Shown here in pieces: positions 39,293-49,634 of a DNA stretch of 64,000 bases; positions within the stretch are counted from its first letter, which is position 1; each line of letters opens with the position of its first letter. A program made the translations under genes and the position numbers. The DNA comes from DASQFQ01 sp963730115. Its GTDB lineage: Bacteria > Actinomycetota > Thermoleophilia > Solirubrobacterales > Solirubrobacteraceae. The DNA is taken from positions 372,001 through 436,000 of the forward strand of contig CAVSQM010000004.1 of NCBI GenBank assembly GCA_963730115.1, read 5' to 3'. Under the pieces are notes generated by a model. It was not told the DNA's origin. It ran no database searches and saw only the letters and a program-made list of their open reading frames with translations.

Positions 39293-40228
39293 CTAGATCA
39301 GCGACTCAGCGCCGGCGACCACTTCCAGGATCTCCTGGGTGATCTCCGCCTGGCGTTCACGGTTCATCTGCAAGGTCAGGTCGTCGATGATCTCGCTCGC
39401 GTTCTGCGAGGCGTTGCGCATCGCGGTCATGCGCGCGCCGTGCTCCGACGCCGTCGACTCGAGCAGCGCGCGGTAGATCGAGATCTCGACGTAGGCGGGC
39501 ACGAGGCGGCCCAGGATCTCCTCGGGGTCGGGCTCGTACTCGACGAGCGAGCGCTTGTGCTCCTGGCTCGTGTCCTCGTCGGCGCCCTGCGGGGCCTGCT
39601 CCTCGCCGTCGGAGTCCTCGTCGTCGTCGTCCTCGAGGATCGAGGCCTGCTGGAGCGGCAGCAGCGTCTCGCGCGTCACCTTCTGGCTCAGCGGCGAGAT
39701 GTAGCCGTTGTAGAAGATCTCGACGCGGTCGAGCTCGCCGTCGATGTAGGCGGCCGTCAGGTCCGACGCGATGTCGCGAGCGTCGCCGTAGGACGGGCGG
39801 TCGGTGAAGCCCGTGTACTGGCCCACGGGCGCCCGGCCGCGGAACGTGAGCGAGGAGACGCCGCGGCGGCCGGAGGCGTAGAAGCGGACCTCCTTGCCCT
39901 GGCCGGAGAACTCGTCGCCCGCGCGCACGCCGGCGCGGATGATCTGCGAGTTGAAGGCGCCGGCCAGGCCGCGGTCCCCGGTCACGAGCAGGATGCCGAC
40001 GCGGTCCTCGCTGTCGTGCTCGTTGAGGATCGGGAGCTGCGGGATGTCGCCCGCCGCCTCCGCCGCCTGGCGCGTCATGCGCCGGATCGCGCCCGCGTAC
40101 GGCCGCAGCGCCTCGATGCGCTGCTCGGCCTTGCGCAGGCGCGCCGCCGCCACCATCTCCATCGCACGGGTGATCTTCTGGATGTTCTTGACCGACCCGA
40201 TGCGGTTCTTGACGTCCTTCAGCGCCAT
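39293..40228 (-). CDS. atpG: ATP synthase gamma subunit with acidic insert
   Basis: Rotor shaft of F1. The N-terminal coiled coil (VKNRIGSVKNIQKITRAMEMVAAARLRKAE in parts) and C-terminal helix (ARMTAMRNASQNASEIIDDL) are conserved. Residues 199-224 form an extra acidic segment (EDDDDEDSDGEEQ onward) placed just before YEPDPEEIL, in a loop that varies in other gammas. 311 residues against about 285-300 usual. It lies between atpA and atpD as expected. Confidence 0.95.
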   Translation of the reverse strand: MALKDVKNRIGSVKNIQKITRAMEMVAAARLRKAEQRIEALRPYAGAIRRMTRQAAEAAGDIPQLPILNEHDSEDRVGILLVTGDRGLAGAFNSQIIRAGVRAGDEFSGQGKEVRFYASGRRGVSSLTFRGRAPVGQYTGFTDRPSYGDARDIASDLTAAYIDGELDRVEIFYNGYISPLSQKVTRETLLPLQQASILEDDDDEDSDGEEQAPQGADEDTSQEHKRSLVEYEPDPEEILGRLVPAYVEISIYRALLESTASEHGARMTAMRNASQNASEIIDDLTLQMNRERQAEITQEILEVVAGAESLI

Positions 40229-40234
40229 GGGTGA

Positions 40235-41890
<1,656 letters not shown>

Positions 41891-42421
41891 CTATGCCCTT
41901 GCCACTTGTTTGCGGAGTTGTTCGAGACGCGCGCGGATCGACGCGTCGATGATGGAGTTCCCGACCCGGACGACGATGCCGCCGAGGATGTCGGGCTCGA
42001 CCTTGGCCGACAGCTCGATCTTCTGACCGGTCTGCTCGCCGATGCGGTCGCCGATGTGCTTGACGGTCTGCTTGTCGAGCTCGATCGCCGATGTCACCTC
42101 CACCGGCAGCAGCTTGTTCTCGCGCTGCCACATCTGGTCCAGCTCCCGCCGGATGCGGAACACGGCCGGCATGCGGTGCTTCTCGATCAGCAGCTCGAGG
42201 AAGTTGTCGAAGATCTCCTCGGTGCCCGAAAGCGCCTTCTTCAGGCCGTCCTTCTTCTCCGGAGTGGAGAAGTAGGGCGAGAAGAAGAACACCTGCAGCT
42301 CGCGGTTCTCGCTGAGCGCATCGGCGAACTGGCCGAGCTGCTCGCGCACGGCGTCGAGCTTGTTCTGCTCCTCCGCGACCTCGAAGAGCGAGCGGGCGTA
42401 GACCGTGGCGATCTCCTCCAT
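41891..42421 (-). CDS. atpH: ATP synthase delta subunit
   Basis: Peripheral-stalk protein joining F1 alpha to the b-subunit. 176 residues. N-terminal helical domain (TVYARSLFEVAEEQNKLDAV) and C-terminal GGIVVRVGNSIIDASIRARLEQL are the family blocks. Ends immediately before the atpA start. No delta-b fusion as in mycobacteria; a separate b subunit precedes it. Confidence 0.95.
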   Translation of the reverse strand: MEEIATVYARSLFEVAEEQNKLDAVREQLGQFADALSENRELQVFFFSPYFSTPEKKDGLKKALSGTEEIFDNFLELLIEKHRMPAVFRIRRELDQMWQRENKLLPVEVTSAIELDKQTVKHIGDRIGEQTGQKIELSAKVEPDILGGIVVRVGNSIIDASIRARLEQLRKQVARA

Positions 42422-42425
42422 GGCG

Positions 42426-42983
42426 CTAGTGGCCCCGGTCGCCGGACAGGGCGGCGAAGTCCAGCTCGGACAGCGCCTCCTCGACGAGCTTCTTCTGGTC
42501 GGCCTCGGTCAGCGTCTTGCGCGTGACCTTCTCGGTCGCCAGCACCGTCAGGTCCGCGACCTCGTTGCGGATCTCCTGGATCGCCCGGCGCGTCTCCTGC
42601 TCGATGTCGCGCCGCGTGGAGGCCATCATCTCCTCGCGCTTGCGCCGACCCTCGGCGATGATCTCGGCCTCGTTGTTCTCGGCGGTCTTGCGGGCCCGCG
42701 CGACGATGTCCTCGGCCTGCTGGCGCGCCTCGTGGAGCCGCTCGCGGTACTCCTGGAGGATCTTGTCGGCCTCGGTGCGCGTGCGCTCGGCCGTGTCGAT
42801 GGCGTCCTCGATCGCCTGCTGGCGCTTGTCCAGCGCCTCCGCGATGCGCGGGAAGGCGACCTTGCTGAGGATGTACATCGAGATGACGAAGACCAGCAGC
42901 GTCCAGATCATCAACCCGACGTCGGGTGAGACCAGGAAGGAGCCGCCGCCCTCCTCTTCTGCCGCGAAGACCGGGGTGAGCAT
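42426..42983 (-). CDS. atpF: ATP synthase b subunit
   Basis: Peripheral stalk. About 16 residues of N-terminus, one transmembrane helix (VGLMIWTLLVFVISMYILSKV), then a long charged coiled coil (KRQQAIEDAIDTAERTRTEADKIL and on). 185 residues from the ATG at 42983, which overlaps the atpE stop as TAATG. Only one b-type gene is present, so the stalk is a homodimer. Confidence 0.94.
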   Translation of the reverse strand: MLTPVFAAEEEGGGSFLVSPDVGLMIWTLLVFVISMYILSKVAFPRIAEALDKRQQAIEDAIDTAERTRTEADKILQEYRERLHEARQQAEDIVARARKTAENNEAEIIAEGRRKREEMMASTRRDIEQETRRAIQEIRNEVADLTVLATEKVTRKTLTEADQKKLVEEALSELDFAALSGDRGH

Positions 42984-43255
42984 TAGAGGAAGAAGGCGAT
43001 CAGGCCCGCCACCAGGCCGTAGAAGAAGCACGCCTCGGTAAGGGCGAAGCCGAGCCACTGGATGCCGGTGATCTCGTCGCGCATCTCGGGCTGGCGGGTG
43101 ACCGACTCGATCACCTTGCCGAAGATGATGCCGATGCCGACACCGGCGCCGACGGCGCCGAGACCGCCACCCACGCCGAGCGCGATCGCGCGGCCCGCGT
43201 CAGCGCCGGCGTCCGCCTGCGCGAAGAGCGAGAAGAGAAGGGGCAGGACGTCCAC
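42983..43255 (-). CDS. atpE: ATP synthase c subunit
   Basis: Proteolipid of the rotor ring. 90 residues, GTG start with AAAGGAG upstream. Two hydrophobic helices: the first with the Gly-Ala-rich packing motif (GGGLGAVGAGVGIG), a polar loop RQPEMR, and the second with the ion-binding Glu74 in GFALTEACFFYG. The sequence around Glu74 suits proton coupling rather than sodium (inference). Twelve extra N-terminal residues form a hydrophobic leader. Confidence 0.95.
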   Translation of the reverse strand: MDVLPLLFSLFAQADAGADAGRAIALGVGGGLGAVGAGVGIGIIFGKVIESVTRQPEMRDEITGIQWLGFALTEACFFYGLVAGLIAFFL

Positions 43256-43271
43256 GGTGAGTCTCCTTTGG

Positions 43272-44168
43272 CTAGTGGCCTTCGGCGACCGAGCCGCCGA
43301 GATAGATCGCGCTGAGCACGGTGAAGATGAACGCCTGCAGCGTCGCCACCAGACCCAGCTCGAAGAGGTACAGGATCACGCCGGCGGGCAGGGTGAGGAC
43401 GCCGAGGACCTCGAGTCCCAGCAGGACCGCGAGCCCACCGGACATGAACAGGATGATCAGGTGGCCGGCGAGGATGTTGGCGAAGAGTCGTACGGACAGC
43501 GAGAGCAGCCGCATGAAGTTCGACACCAGCTCGAGCACGAACAGCGGCGCGGCGCCGGGCCCGCTGACGCCCTCGGGGATCAGGCCCTTCATGTAGCCGA
43601 TGAAGCCCTTGGCGCGGATGCCCTCGACGTTGAACGAGACGAAGACCACGAGCGCGAGCACGAGCGGGACCGAGATGTTGGCGGTGGCCGCGTAGAGCGC
43701 GAAGGCCGGGAACTCGAAGCCGAGGACCTCGATCTTCTCGTGCGAGTTGGTCGGCAGCGGGATGTAGCCGATCAGGTTCGAGTACCAGATGAAGAAGAAC
43801 AGCGTGGCCAGGAACGGGAACCACTTGCGCGCCATCTTGTCGTCCATGTTGCCGCCGGTGATGTCGTCGCGGATGAACGCGTAGACGGTCTCGACCCCGG
43901 TCTGGACGCGGTTCGGGCGAGCCTGCATGCGGTTGGCGATGTAGACCATCGTCGCCACGGCGAGGACGGCCGCCAGCACGACGTAGAGGACGCCCTTGTT
44001 GAGGTCCAGCGGGCCCGGCAGGTCGACCCAGCTGTCGAGCTGGAACTCGTTCTGGGGCTGGAACTCGTCGTTGTCCTGGCGCTTGAAGCCGAAGATGATC
44101 ACGACCAGGAAGATCGAGAGCAGGTAGACCCCGAAGATCGCGAGGCCGATCTTGCGTCCGGTGCTCAC
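43272..44168 (-). CDS. atpB: ATP synthase a subunit
   Basis: Stator channel for protons. 298 residues, 5-6 transmembrane helices, with the essential Arg in SLSVRLFANILAGH and the C-terminal QAFIFTVLSAIYL. GTG start at 44168 overlaps the atpI stop (GTGA). An N-terminal helix precedes a long acidic/Gln loop (QDNDEFQPQNEFQ) outside the membrane. Confidence 0.95.
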   Translation of the reverse strand: MSTGRKIGLAIFGVYLLSIFLVVIIFGFKRQDNDEFQPQNEFQLDSWVDLPGPLDLNKGVLYVVLAAVLAVATMVYIANRMQARPNRVQTGVETVYAFIRDDITGGNMDDKMARKWFPFLATLFFFIWYSNLIGYIPLPTNSHEKIEVLGFEFPAFALYAATANISVPLVLALVVFVSFNVEGIRAKGFIGYMKGLIPEGVSGPGAAPLFVLELVSNFMRLLSLSVRLFANILAGHLIILFMSGGLAVLLGLEVLGVLTLPAGVILYLFELGLVATLQAFIFTVLSAIYLGGSVAEGH

Positions 44169-44557
44169 TTGGCGCTCCCGGTGGCGTGGAGGAGGAGCGA
44201 GAGCGCGAAGTAGACGGTGAAGGCGACCGCGACGGTGATCGCCGCCGTCAGCCCGTCCTCGCGCTCGCCGAGCAGCCCGACGGCGAGGATGGCGCCGCCG
44301 ACGATCCAGGCGCGCCCGAGCGAGCCGAAGAGATGGAGCCCGACCTCCTGGCGCACGCTGCTCGCCTGCTTGGCGCGCCGCTCGAGCACGGCGCCGGCCG
44401 CGCGCTGCGCGATCCAGGCGATCGCGCCGACCGCGTAGCCGAGCATCGGGAGCCCCGCGAACGCGACGAGCGGGAGCGCGGCGATCACGAGCACGACGTC
44501 GAGGTAGCGGACGAGTGCCACGGGTTCAGGGACGGATGTCAGGGCAGCATCGGGCAT
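44165..44557 (-). CDS. atpI: AtpI-like small membrane protein
   Basis: A 130-residue polytopic protein (four hydrophobic segments) at the head of the ATP synthase operon, where AtpI helps c-ring assembly. Identity rests on position and topology rather than motif. ATG at 44557 is chosen; the frame is open to 44653 but that region looks like the promoter. Overlaps atpB by 4 bases. Confidence 0.75.
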   Translation of the reverse strand: MPDAALTSVPEPVALVRYLDVVLVIAALPLVAFAGLPMLGYAVGAIAWIAQRAAGAVLERRAKQASSVRQEVGLHLFGSLGRAWIVGGAILAVGLLGEREDGLTAAITVAVAFTVYFALSLLLHATGSAK

Positions 44558-44640
44558 GGGGGGACAGGCGCGCCACCCTACAGCCGCCGGAGGGATTTCG
44601 GCGGCTGGTGGCGACGTGAGGGAAACGTAGCGCGAAATTC

Positions 44641-44662
44641 GACTTTGTAACAACTTTGTGAC
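44641..44662. promoter_or_regulatory. Direct repeat ahead of the ATP synthase operon
   Basis: ACTTTGTAAC (44642-44651) and ACTTTGTGAC (44653-44662), spaced 11 bases, in an AT-richer patch. On the minus strand TTGTTA, 18 bases, TACGTT could act as -35/-10 for atpI. The repeats may be an operator for the ATP synthase operon. Confidence 0.35.
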
Positions 44663-44688
44663 ACCCGGCTCATGCGCGGGATGTCACA
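44657..44688 (-). terminator. Hairpin after the cupredoxin-like gene
   Basis: TGTGACACCCG pairs with CGGGATGTCACA with a single bulge and a 9-base loop, 16 bases after the cupredoxin gene stop on the minus strand, then AAAGTTGTT. Separates that gene from the ATP synthase operon; could instead be a dyad operator. Confidence 0.5.
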
Positions 44689-44704
44689 CCACTTCCCTCC
44701 GGAG

Positions 44705-45154
44705 CTACGGCACAACCTTCAGCTGGGCGAGCAGGGCGCCGGAGTTGTGGAACTCGATCTCGAAGATCCCGGTGATGTCGGCCTTGAACGAGACGGGGAC
44801 CGTCTCGCCGGCCGGCACGGCCTTCGTGATGTCGTAGCCGTGGACGTGGATCTCCTCGTCGACGTCGCTGGTGACGCGGAAGCGGACGGTCTCGCCCTCC
44901 TCGTAGTTCAGCGCCTTCTCCTGCCCGGCCTTCAGCAGCACCGGCTTGGGCTTCGGCTTCGGCGTGGCGGTCGGCGTCGGCGTGCCCTCCTCGGCCGCGG
45001 CGCCGCCGGTGGTGGCGGTGGCGCTCGGCGTGGCCGTGGACGCGGCGTTGCTCGGCTCGTCGGTATCGTCGCCGCCGCCGGCGAGCAGGATCACCGCGAC
45101 CACCGCGATCACCGCGGCGATGCCGAGGAAGGTCAGGCGTTGGCCGCGGCTCAT
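44705..45154 (-). CDS. Membrane-anchored cupredoxin-like protein
   Basis: A 149-residue protein with one N-terminal membrane helix (TFLGIAAVIAVVAVILLAGG), a Thr/Pro/Ala/Lys linker (PTPTATPKPKPKP) and a beta-sandwich domain with HVHGYD and EFHNSGALLAQLKV. The His residues sit where EfeO-type cupredoxins bind metal, but the usual Cys ligand is missing, so a type 1 copper site is unlikely. Divergent from the OsmC gene; a TAGTGT -10 box lies 9 bases before the ATG. Confidence 0.8.
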   Translation of the reverse strand: MSRGQRLTFLGIAAVIAVVAVILLAGGGDDTDEPSNAASTATPSATATTGGAAAEEGTPTPTATPKPKPKPVLLKAGQEKALNYEEGETVRFRVTSDVDEEIHVHGYDITKAVPAGETVPVSFKADITGIFEIEFHNSGALLAQLKVVP

Positions 45155-45188
45155 CCGCCTAGGACACTAGAGAACCCCGGGAGGGACC

Positions 45189-45611
45189 ATGCCCACACGT
45201 AGCGCACACGCCGAGTGGAACGGCGCGATCGATTCCGGCGACGGGAAGATGGCGTTCGGCTCCGGCGCCTTCGAAGGCCCGTACTCGTTCCAGTCGCGCA
45301 TGAAGGACGGTCCGGGAACGAACCCCGAGGAGCTGATCGGCGCCGCCCACGCCGGCTGCTTCTCGATGGCGCTCTCGCTCATCCTCGGCAACGACGGCAA
45401 CCCGCCCGAGTCGATCTCCACCGACGCCAAGGTCAGCTTCGAGCAGCAGGGCGAGGGCTGGGCGATCACCGGCATCGAGCTGACCACGCGCGGCAAGGTG
45501 CCGGGCATGGACGAGGACGCGTTCCGCAAGGCAGCCGAGACGGCCAAGGAGGCGTGCCCGGTGTCGGTGGCGCTGAGCGTGCCGATCACGCTGAACGCGT
45601 CGCTCGATTGA
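45189..45611 (+). CDS. OsmC/Ohr-family peroxiredoxin
   Basis: Reduces organic hydroperoxides. 140 residues with the two redox cysteines in AHAGCFSMAL and EACPVS and the Arg/Glu partners in NPEELIGAAH. OsmC subgroup rather than Ohr by the spacing. GGGAGGG ribosome site before the ATG. Its last 26 bases overlap the convergent amino-acid permease gene. Confidence 0.93.
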   Translation: MPTRSAHAEWNGAIDSGDGKMAFGSGAFEGPYSFQSRMKDGPGTNPEELIGAAHAGCFSMALSLILGNDGNPPESISTDAKVSFEQQGEGWAITGIELTTRGKVPGMDEDAFRKAAETAKEACPVSVALSVPITLNASLD

Positions 45612-46896
45612 TCGCCCACAGGACGATCCCGAGCGCGATCAGCCCGCCGGCGTAGGCGAAGGTCACCGGCTCGTCGAACGCCTTCTGGATGATCAGGGCG
45701 ATGCACGCGAGCACGCCGAGCACCGGCAGCGCCGTCGGCGCGTGGAAGTGCTCGTGGTCGACGGGCTCGCGCCGCAGCACGAGCACGGCGGAGTTCACGC
45801 ACACGAACACGAACAGCAGCAGCAGTACGGTGGTGTCGGCGAGCGTGTCGAGGCTGCCGATGATGACGAGCACGGCCGCCAGGGACGCCGTGAAGGCGAT
45901 CGCCAGGTACGGCGTCCGGCGGCTCGGGTGCACGCGCCCGAAGGCCGGCGGCACGATCCCCTCGCGGCTCATGCCGTAGACGAGCCGCGAGGCCATGATC
46001 AGGTTGATCAGCGCGCCGTTGGTGAGCGCGAACAGCGCGATCGCGGAGAAGACCTTGGTCGACATCGCGAGCGGGCCCTTGTCGACCACCTCGAGCAGCG
46101 GCCCGGACGAGTCGACGAGCTGGTCGGTCGGCACCGCCATCGAGGCGATCACCGTCACGAGCATGTAGACGATGCCCGCGATCCCGAGGCCGAGGAACAG
46201 CGCGCGCGGGAAGACCCGTGACGGGTCGCGCGTCTCCTCGGCGACGTTGACCGAGTCCTCGAACCCGATCAGCGCGAAGAAGGCCAGCGACGCGCCGGCC
46301 AGGATCGCGATCGGGACCGACTCGCCCTCCTTGAACTCGAGCGCGCGCCCGGCGTCCCCGCCGCCGTCGAGCAGGAACGCGGCGCCGATCACCACCACGA
46401 GCAGGAGCCCGCAGAGCTCGATCGAGGTCAGGCCCATGTTGATCCCGACCGACTCCTTGATCCCGCGGAAGTTGATCAGCGAGATGACCGAGACGAACAC
46501 GAGCCCGACCAGCACCGTCGGCAGGTCGACGAACTCGCTCAGGTAGTCGCCGCCGAACGCCGTGGCGAGCGTCGCCGCCGAGGTGACGCCCGAGGCCATG
46601 ACGGCGAACGCGACGACGAAGGTGAAGAAGTCCGAGCCCCACGCGCGGTTGACGTACAGCGCGGCGCCCGCGGCCTGCGGGTACTTCGTCACCAGCTCGG
46701 AATACGACGCGGCGGTGAACAGCGCGAGCACCCCGGCGAGCAGGAACGCGGCCCAGATCGCCCCGCCGACCTCGCCGCCGACCTCCCCGACCAGCGCGTA
46801 GATGCCGGCGCCGAGCACGTCCCCGATCACGAAGACGGTCAGCATCTTGGCGCTGATGGCTGGCTGGAGCTTGGGAGCTTCGGTGGCGGCGGTCAT
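45586..46896 (-). CDS. APC-superfamily amino acid permease
   Basis: A 436-residue transporter with about 12 membrane helices. The first unwound helix motif GDVLGAGIYALVG and the helix 6 region FFALIGFEDSVNVAEE place it in the APC (amino acid/polyamine/organocation) group near cationic or GABA-type permeases. The substrate is not evident. ATG overlaps the stop of a periplasmic-binding-type lipoprotein gene, which is unusual company for an APC permease. Confidence 0.9.
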   Translation of the reverse strand: MTAATEAPKLQPAISAKMLTVFVIGDVLGAGIYALVGEVGGEVGGAIWAAFLLAGVLALFTAASYSELVTKYPQAAGAALYVNRAWGSDFFTFVVAFAVMASGVTSAATLATAFGGDYLSEFVDLPTVLVGLVFVSVISLINFRGIKESVGINMGLTSIELCGLLLVVVIGAAFLLDGGGDAGRALEFKEGESVPIAILAGASLAFFALIGFEDSVNVAEETRDPSRVFPRALFLGLGIAGIVYMLVTVIASMAVPTDQLVDSSGPLLEVVDKGPLAMSTKVFSAIALFALTNGALINLIMASRLVYGMSREGIVPPAFGRVHPSRRTPYLAIAFTASLAAVLVIIGSLDTLADTTVLLLLFVFVCVNSAVLVLRREPVDHEHFHAPTALPVLGVLACIALIIQKAFDEPVTFAYAGGLIALGIVLWAINRATRSA

Positions 46897-48017
46897 TCCC
46901 CCGCGTATACCCGCCGACCGCCAATTAGGCGATACGTGCTGAAACGGGGGGCGGCGAGCACCCCGTCGGGCTCGACGGTGAGCGGCCCGACCGCGGTGCT
47001 CTGGGTGCCGGCGGCGAAGAACGCGTCGATCACGCGCTGGCGGGTGCCGGCGTCGTCGTTCGCGGCCGCGCGCGTGAGCGCGCCGAGGACGCTGGTCATC
47101 GCCGCGTGGCCGAGCGCGGCGTACGGCCCGGGCGGCCGCTCGTAGGTGCGCTCGAAGGCCGCCTCGAAGGCCCGCAGCGCGGGTGTCGAGCCCGGGGCGG
47201 GCGCGCGCGAGACGAGCACCGTGCCGCGCGCCGCGCGGCCGCGGATCAGCTCCTCGACGCCGGCCCGCACCACCTCGTCGGGCAGCACCACCCGCGCCTC
47301 GGTCTCCGCCACGGCGGCTGCGCCGACCGGGTCGGAGCCGGTGTAGATGACCGCGCCGTCGCTGCCGGGTGTGGTGGCGAGCCGCGCGCCGGCCTCGCGC
47401 GCCGCCCGCCGCACCTCGGCGGCCAGCGCCTGCGAGCTGTCGTCGCCCTCGGCCTCGACGACGATCCGCCGCGCGCCCGCCGCCCGCACGAGCGCGCGCG
47501 CCTGCGCGCGGTCGTCGCCGACGAGGCGGGCGAACGTGCGCCGCCCGGCCGGGTACCAGCGCGCGGGCTCGTCGGCCGCGACCGGCTCGGTGAAGCCCGC
47601 GTAGCCGGCGCCGAGCGAGACGTGCAGGATCCCGGTGGCGTTCAGCAGCGGGATCGCGGAGCGCGCGCCGGCCGAGTCGACCGTGCCGATCAGCGCCGAG
47701 GTCTGCGTGTCGGCCATCGCGATCCGCGCGGTGTCGGCGGCGGCCCGCTGGCGCGCCCGCGCACCGGCGGCGGCCTCGTCGAGCGACGAGAAGTTGACCG
47801 AGTACGCGCCGATCTTCCCGTCGACCTGGGCGAGCGCGAGCTTCTCGCCGTCGACGATGTCGCGCGAGACGCCGCCGCCCGGCGCGGGCAGCGACGAGTA
47901 GACCGTCAGGGTCGTGCCGCCGGTGGTCCCGCCGCGGCGGATCGCGTCGCGGTTGCCGCAGCCCGCAGCCAGCAGCGCGGCGGCGGCCAGGACGAGCGCC
48001 AGCGCCCGGCGGCTCAC
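46893..48017 (-). CDS. Branched-chain-amino-acid-type solute-binding lipoprotein
   Basis: A 374-residue Peripla_BP_6-like protein. GTG start, lipobox LLAAGC, then a two-lobed alpha/beta domain (LTVYSSLPAPGGGVSRDIVDGEKLAL, ALIGTVDSAGARSAIPLLNATGILHVS in parts). Such proteins normally feed a Liv-type ABC transporter, but no ABC genes are here; instead an APC permease overlaps its 3' end by 4 bases. It overlaps the glycosidase-like gene upstream (GTGA). May act as a sensor or scavenger. Confidence 0.85.
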   Translation of the reverse strand: MSRRALALVLAAAALLAAGCGNRDAIRRGGTTGGTTLTVYSSLPAPGGGVSRDIVDGEKLALAQVDGKIGAYSVNFSSLDEAAAGARARQRAAADTARIAMADTQTSALIGTVDSAGARSAIPLLNATGILHVSLGAGYAGFTEPVAADEPARWYPAGRRTFARLVGDDRAQARALVRAAGARRIVVEAEGDDSSQALAAEVRRAAREAGARLATTPGSDGAVIYTGSDPVGAAAVAETEARVVLPDEVVRAGVEELIRGRAARGTVLVSRAPAPGSTPALRAFEAAFERTYERPPGPYAALGHAAMTSVLGALTRAAANDDAGTRQRVIDAFFAAGTQSTAVGPLTVEPDGVLAAPRFSTYRLIGGRRVYAGE

Positions 48018-48977
48018 TTCCGCTTGGCCGCCCGCCGCGACGCGAGCAGCCGGTTGGCCGCGCGGCTGTGGCGGATGTAGGTCTTCACGACCCGGTACGA
48101 CGGCCGCGGGCGGCCGCGGCGGTCGATCAGCGCGGAGTCCCACGTGGAGTCGGGCTCGGGCGCGACCCAGTGGTAGAAGTAGATCCGCTTGACGCGCCGG
48201 CTCAGGCGGGCCAGCTTCTTGACCTGGCGCGTCGCCTTCACCGCGTGCTTCTTCGAGTCGGCGAACTCGATCTTCGAGCCGTTGTCGCGGCGCACGAGCC
48301 CGCCGGTCTCCGTGAACCAGATCTGCGACTTCGTCTTGCGCGTGGCGCGCAGCAGCGAGCAGCGTGCCGCGGGTCCGGAAGCGGTTGGCGTCGATGTAGT
48401 TGTGCAGCGCCCAGATCTTCACCCGGAACGTCGTGCGGCGCTCGACCTTCCGCACCCACACCGGCATCGCCAGCGTGTCGAGCACCGACGGGCCGGCGAT
48501 CGTGCAGCTGCGGCAGGTGCGCCGCATCATGTCGTAGTAGCGGGCGACGATGTCCGGGCGATTCCAGGTCGGCTGGCCGCGGTGGTTGGCCTCGTTCCAG
48601 GTGAAGTAGGTCTTGACCCAGGGGTAGTGGCGGCGGAAGGCGATGAACTCGCGCCGCATGCGGCTCGGCGTCGGCAGGTACTTGCGGCGCGCCTTGCGCG
48701 GCGAGCGCGAGTGGCTGAAGCCGAGCAGCACGCGCGCGCCGGCGTCGCGCGCGGCGGCCAGGTAGGCGTCGACCTCCGCCTTCTGCCACGGGACGCGCAG
48801 CGCGTCCCACGCCACGACGTAGCGGACGTCACGCGAGTGGAGCTGCTTCCAGGCGGGGTCCTGGAAGATCGCCGGGCTCTGCTCGCCGATCCCGATCGCC
48901 TTCGGCGCGGCGCCCGCCGTGGCGGGCAGGAGCAGCAGCGCGATCGCCGCCACGGCGGCGAAGGTCAGTCGGCGCAC
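48014..48977 (-). pseudogene. Exported clan GH-A glycosidase-like protein, frameshifted
   Basis: A signal peptide (RRLTFAAVAAIALLLLPATAGA) followed by a TIM-barrel-like protein. The acid/base Glu is in FTWNEANHRG and a likely nucleophile in IWFTETGG, the Asn-Glu and Glu pair of GH-A glycosidases. At about 48345-48360 the frame moves by one base: the first frame continues as RTRGTLLAAARHAQ while the second resumes LLRATRKTKSQIW and runs to 48014. One extra base in the GCTGCTCGCTGCTG region explains it. The C-terminus is strongly basic. Coupled to the binding-protein gene by GTGA. Confidence 0.75.
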
Positions 48978-48983
48978 CGCCGC

Positions 48984-49349
48984 TCAGCCTCCGGTGAGGA
49001 CGGTGTCCTCGTGCGAGTAGGCCGGGGCGCAGCAGCACAGCAGCACGAGCGGCTCGGTACCCGGGTTGAGCAGCTTGTGCACCGCGCCGGGCGCGATCAC
49101 CACGCAGTCGCCGGCGCGCACGGGCGCCTCCTGGCCGTCGAGTCGCATCGTCCCCATCCCCGACGTGAACAGATAGATCTCCTCGGAGATGCGGTGGTAG
49201 TGCTCGGCCGTCTCGCCGCCCGGCGGGACCGTGGCCTCGGCGAGCGACTGGTGGGCGGCGTTGCCCGTCGGCACGCCGGCCAGCTCGCGGATCGACGAGC
49301 CGTCGGCGGTGATGAAGGACTCGCGGTCTTCGAGGCGGGCCGTCTGCAC
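48984..49349 (-). CDS. Cupin-fold protein
   Basis: A 121-residue single-domain cupin. Motif 1 ETAEHYHRISEEIYLFTSGMG and motif 2 GDCVVIAPGAVHKLLNPG give the His-His-Glu-His metal site. Either a small sugar or oxidised-carbon modifying enzyme or a binding domain. GTG at 49349 is used since sequence beyond it becomes Arg/Pro-rich noise. Six bases before the glycosidase-like gene, so part of that operon. Confidence 0.85.
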   Translation of the reverse strand: MQTARLEDRESFITADGSSIRELAGVPTGNAAHQSLAEATVPPGGETAEHYHRISEEIYLFTSGMGTMRLDGQEAPVRAGDCVVIAPGAVHKLLNPGTEPLVLLCCCAPAYSHEDTVLTGG

Positions 49350-49366
49350 CGCCCCGATGGTAGAGC

Positions 49367-49394
49367 GCGGCCCCGCCGTCGCCGGCGGGGCCGC
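49367..49394 (-). terminator. Strong GC hairpin between the 36-aa ORF and the cupin gene
   Basis: GCGGCCCCGCC and GGCGGGGCCGC form a perfect 11-bp stem with a 6-base loop, 9 bases after the stop of the micro-ORF. No U-tract follows. Confidence 0.6.
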
Positions 49395-49402
49395 TGGGGT
49401 AC

Positions 49403-49513
49403 TTAGGCCCGGACCCGGCGCACGAGGGCGCGGACCACGGGCTCCTGTCGGTGCCGTTCGCGGCGCTCGGAGGCGACCGCATGGGCGTACTGCTGGTGCA
49501 TCAATGAGTGCAT
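49403..49513 (-). CDS. 36-residue basic micro-protein
   Basis: ATG at 49513 with GGAG 6 bases upstream, product MHSLMHQQYAHAVASERRER followed by an Arg/Val-rich end. Amphipathic helix then basic tail, comparable in layout to the 56-residue ORF at 19611. Followed by a strong hairpin. Unknown function. Confidence 0.5.
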   Translation of the reverse strand: MHSLMHQQYAHAVASERRERHRQEPVVRALVRRVRA

Positions 49514-49594
49514 GGTGGGCTCCGGTAGATGGGACTGGAACGGAGCCGCCCACGGACACGCGTGAGACGAGAAGGGACCGGCTTGTGTCAGGCG

Positions 49595-49622
49595 GTCGCG
49601 GGCGGCGTTGGCTGCCCGCGAC
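49595..49622 (-). terminator. Hairpin downstream of the WecA-like gene
   Basis: GTCGCGGGCGGC and GCTGCCCGCGAC pair over 12 bases with one G-T, loop GTTG. It lies about 60 bases after the WecA-like stop. The 49350-49681 stretch holds only this hairpin, the one at 49367 and two micro-ORFs. Confidence 0.5.
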
Positions 49623-49634
49623 GAGGGAGCAGCC

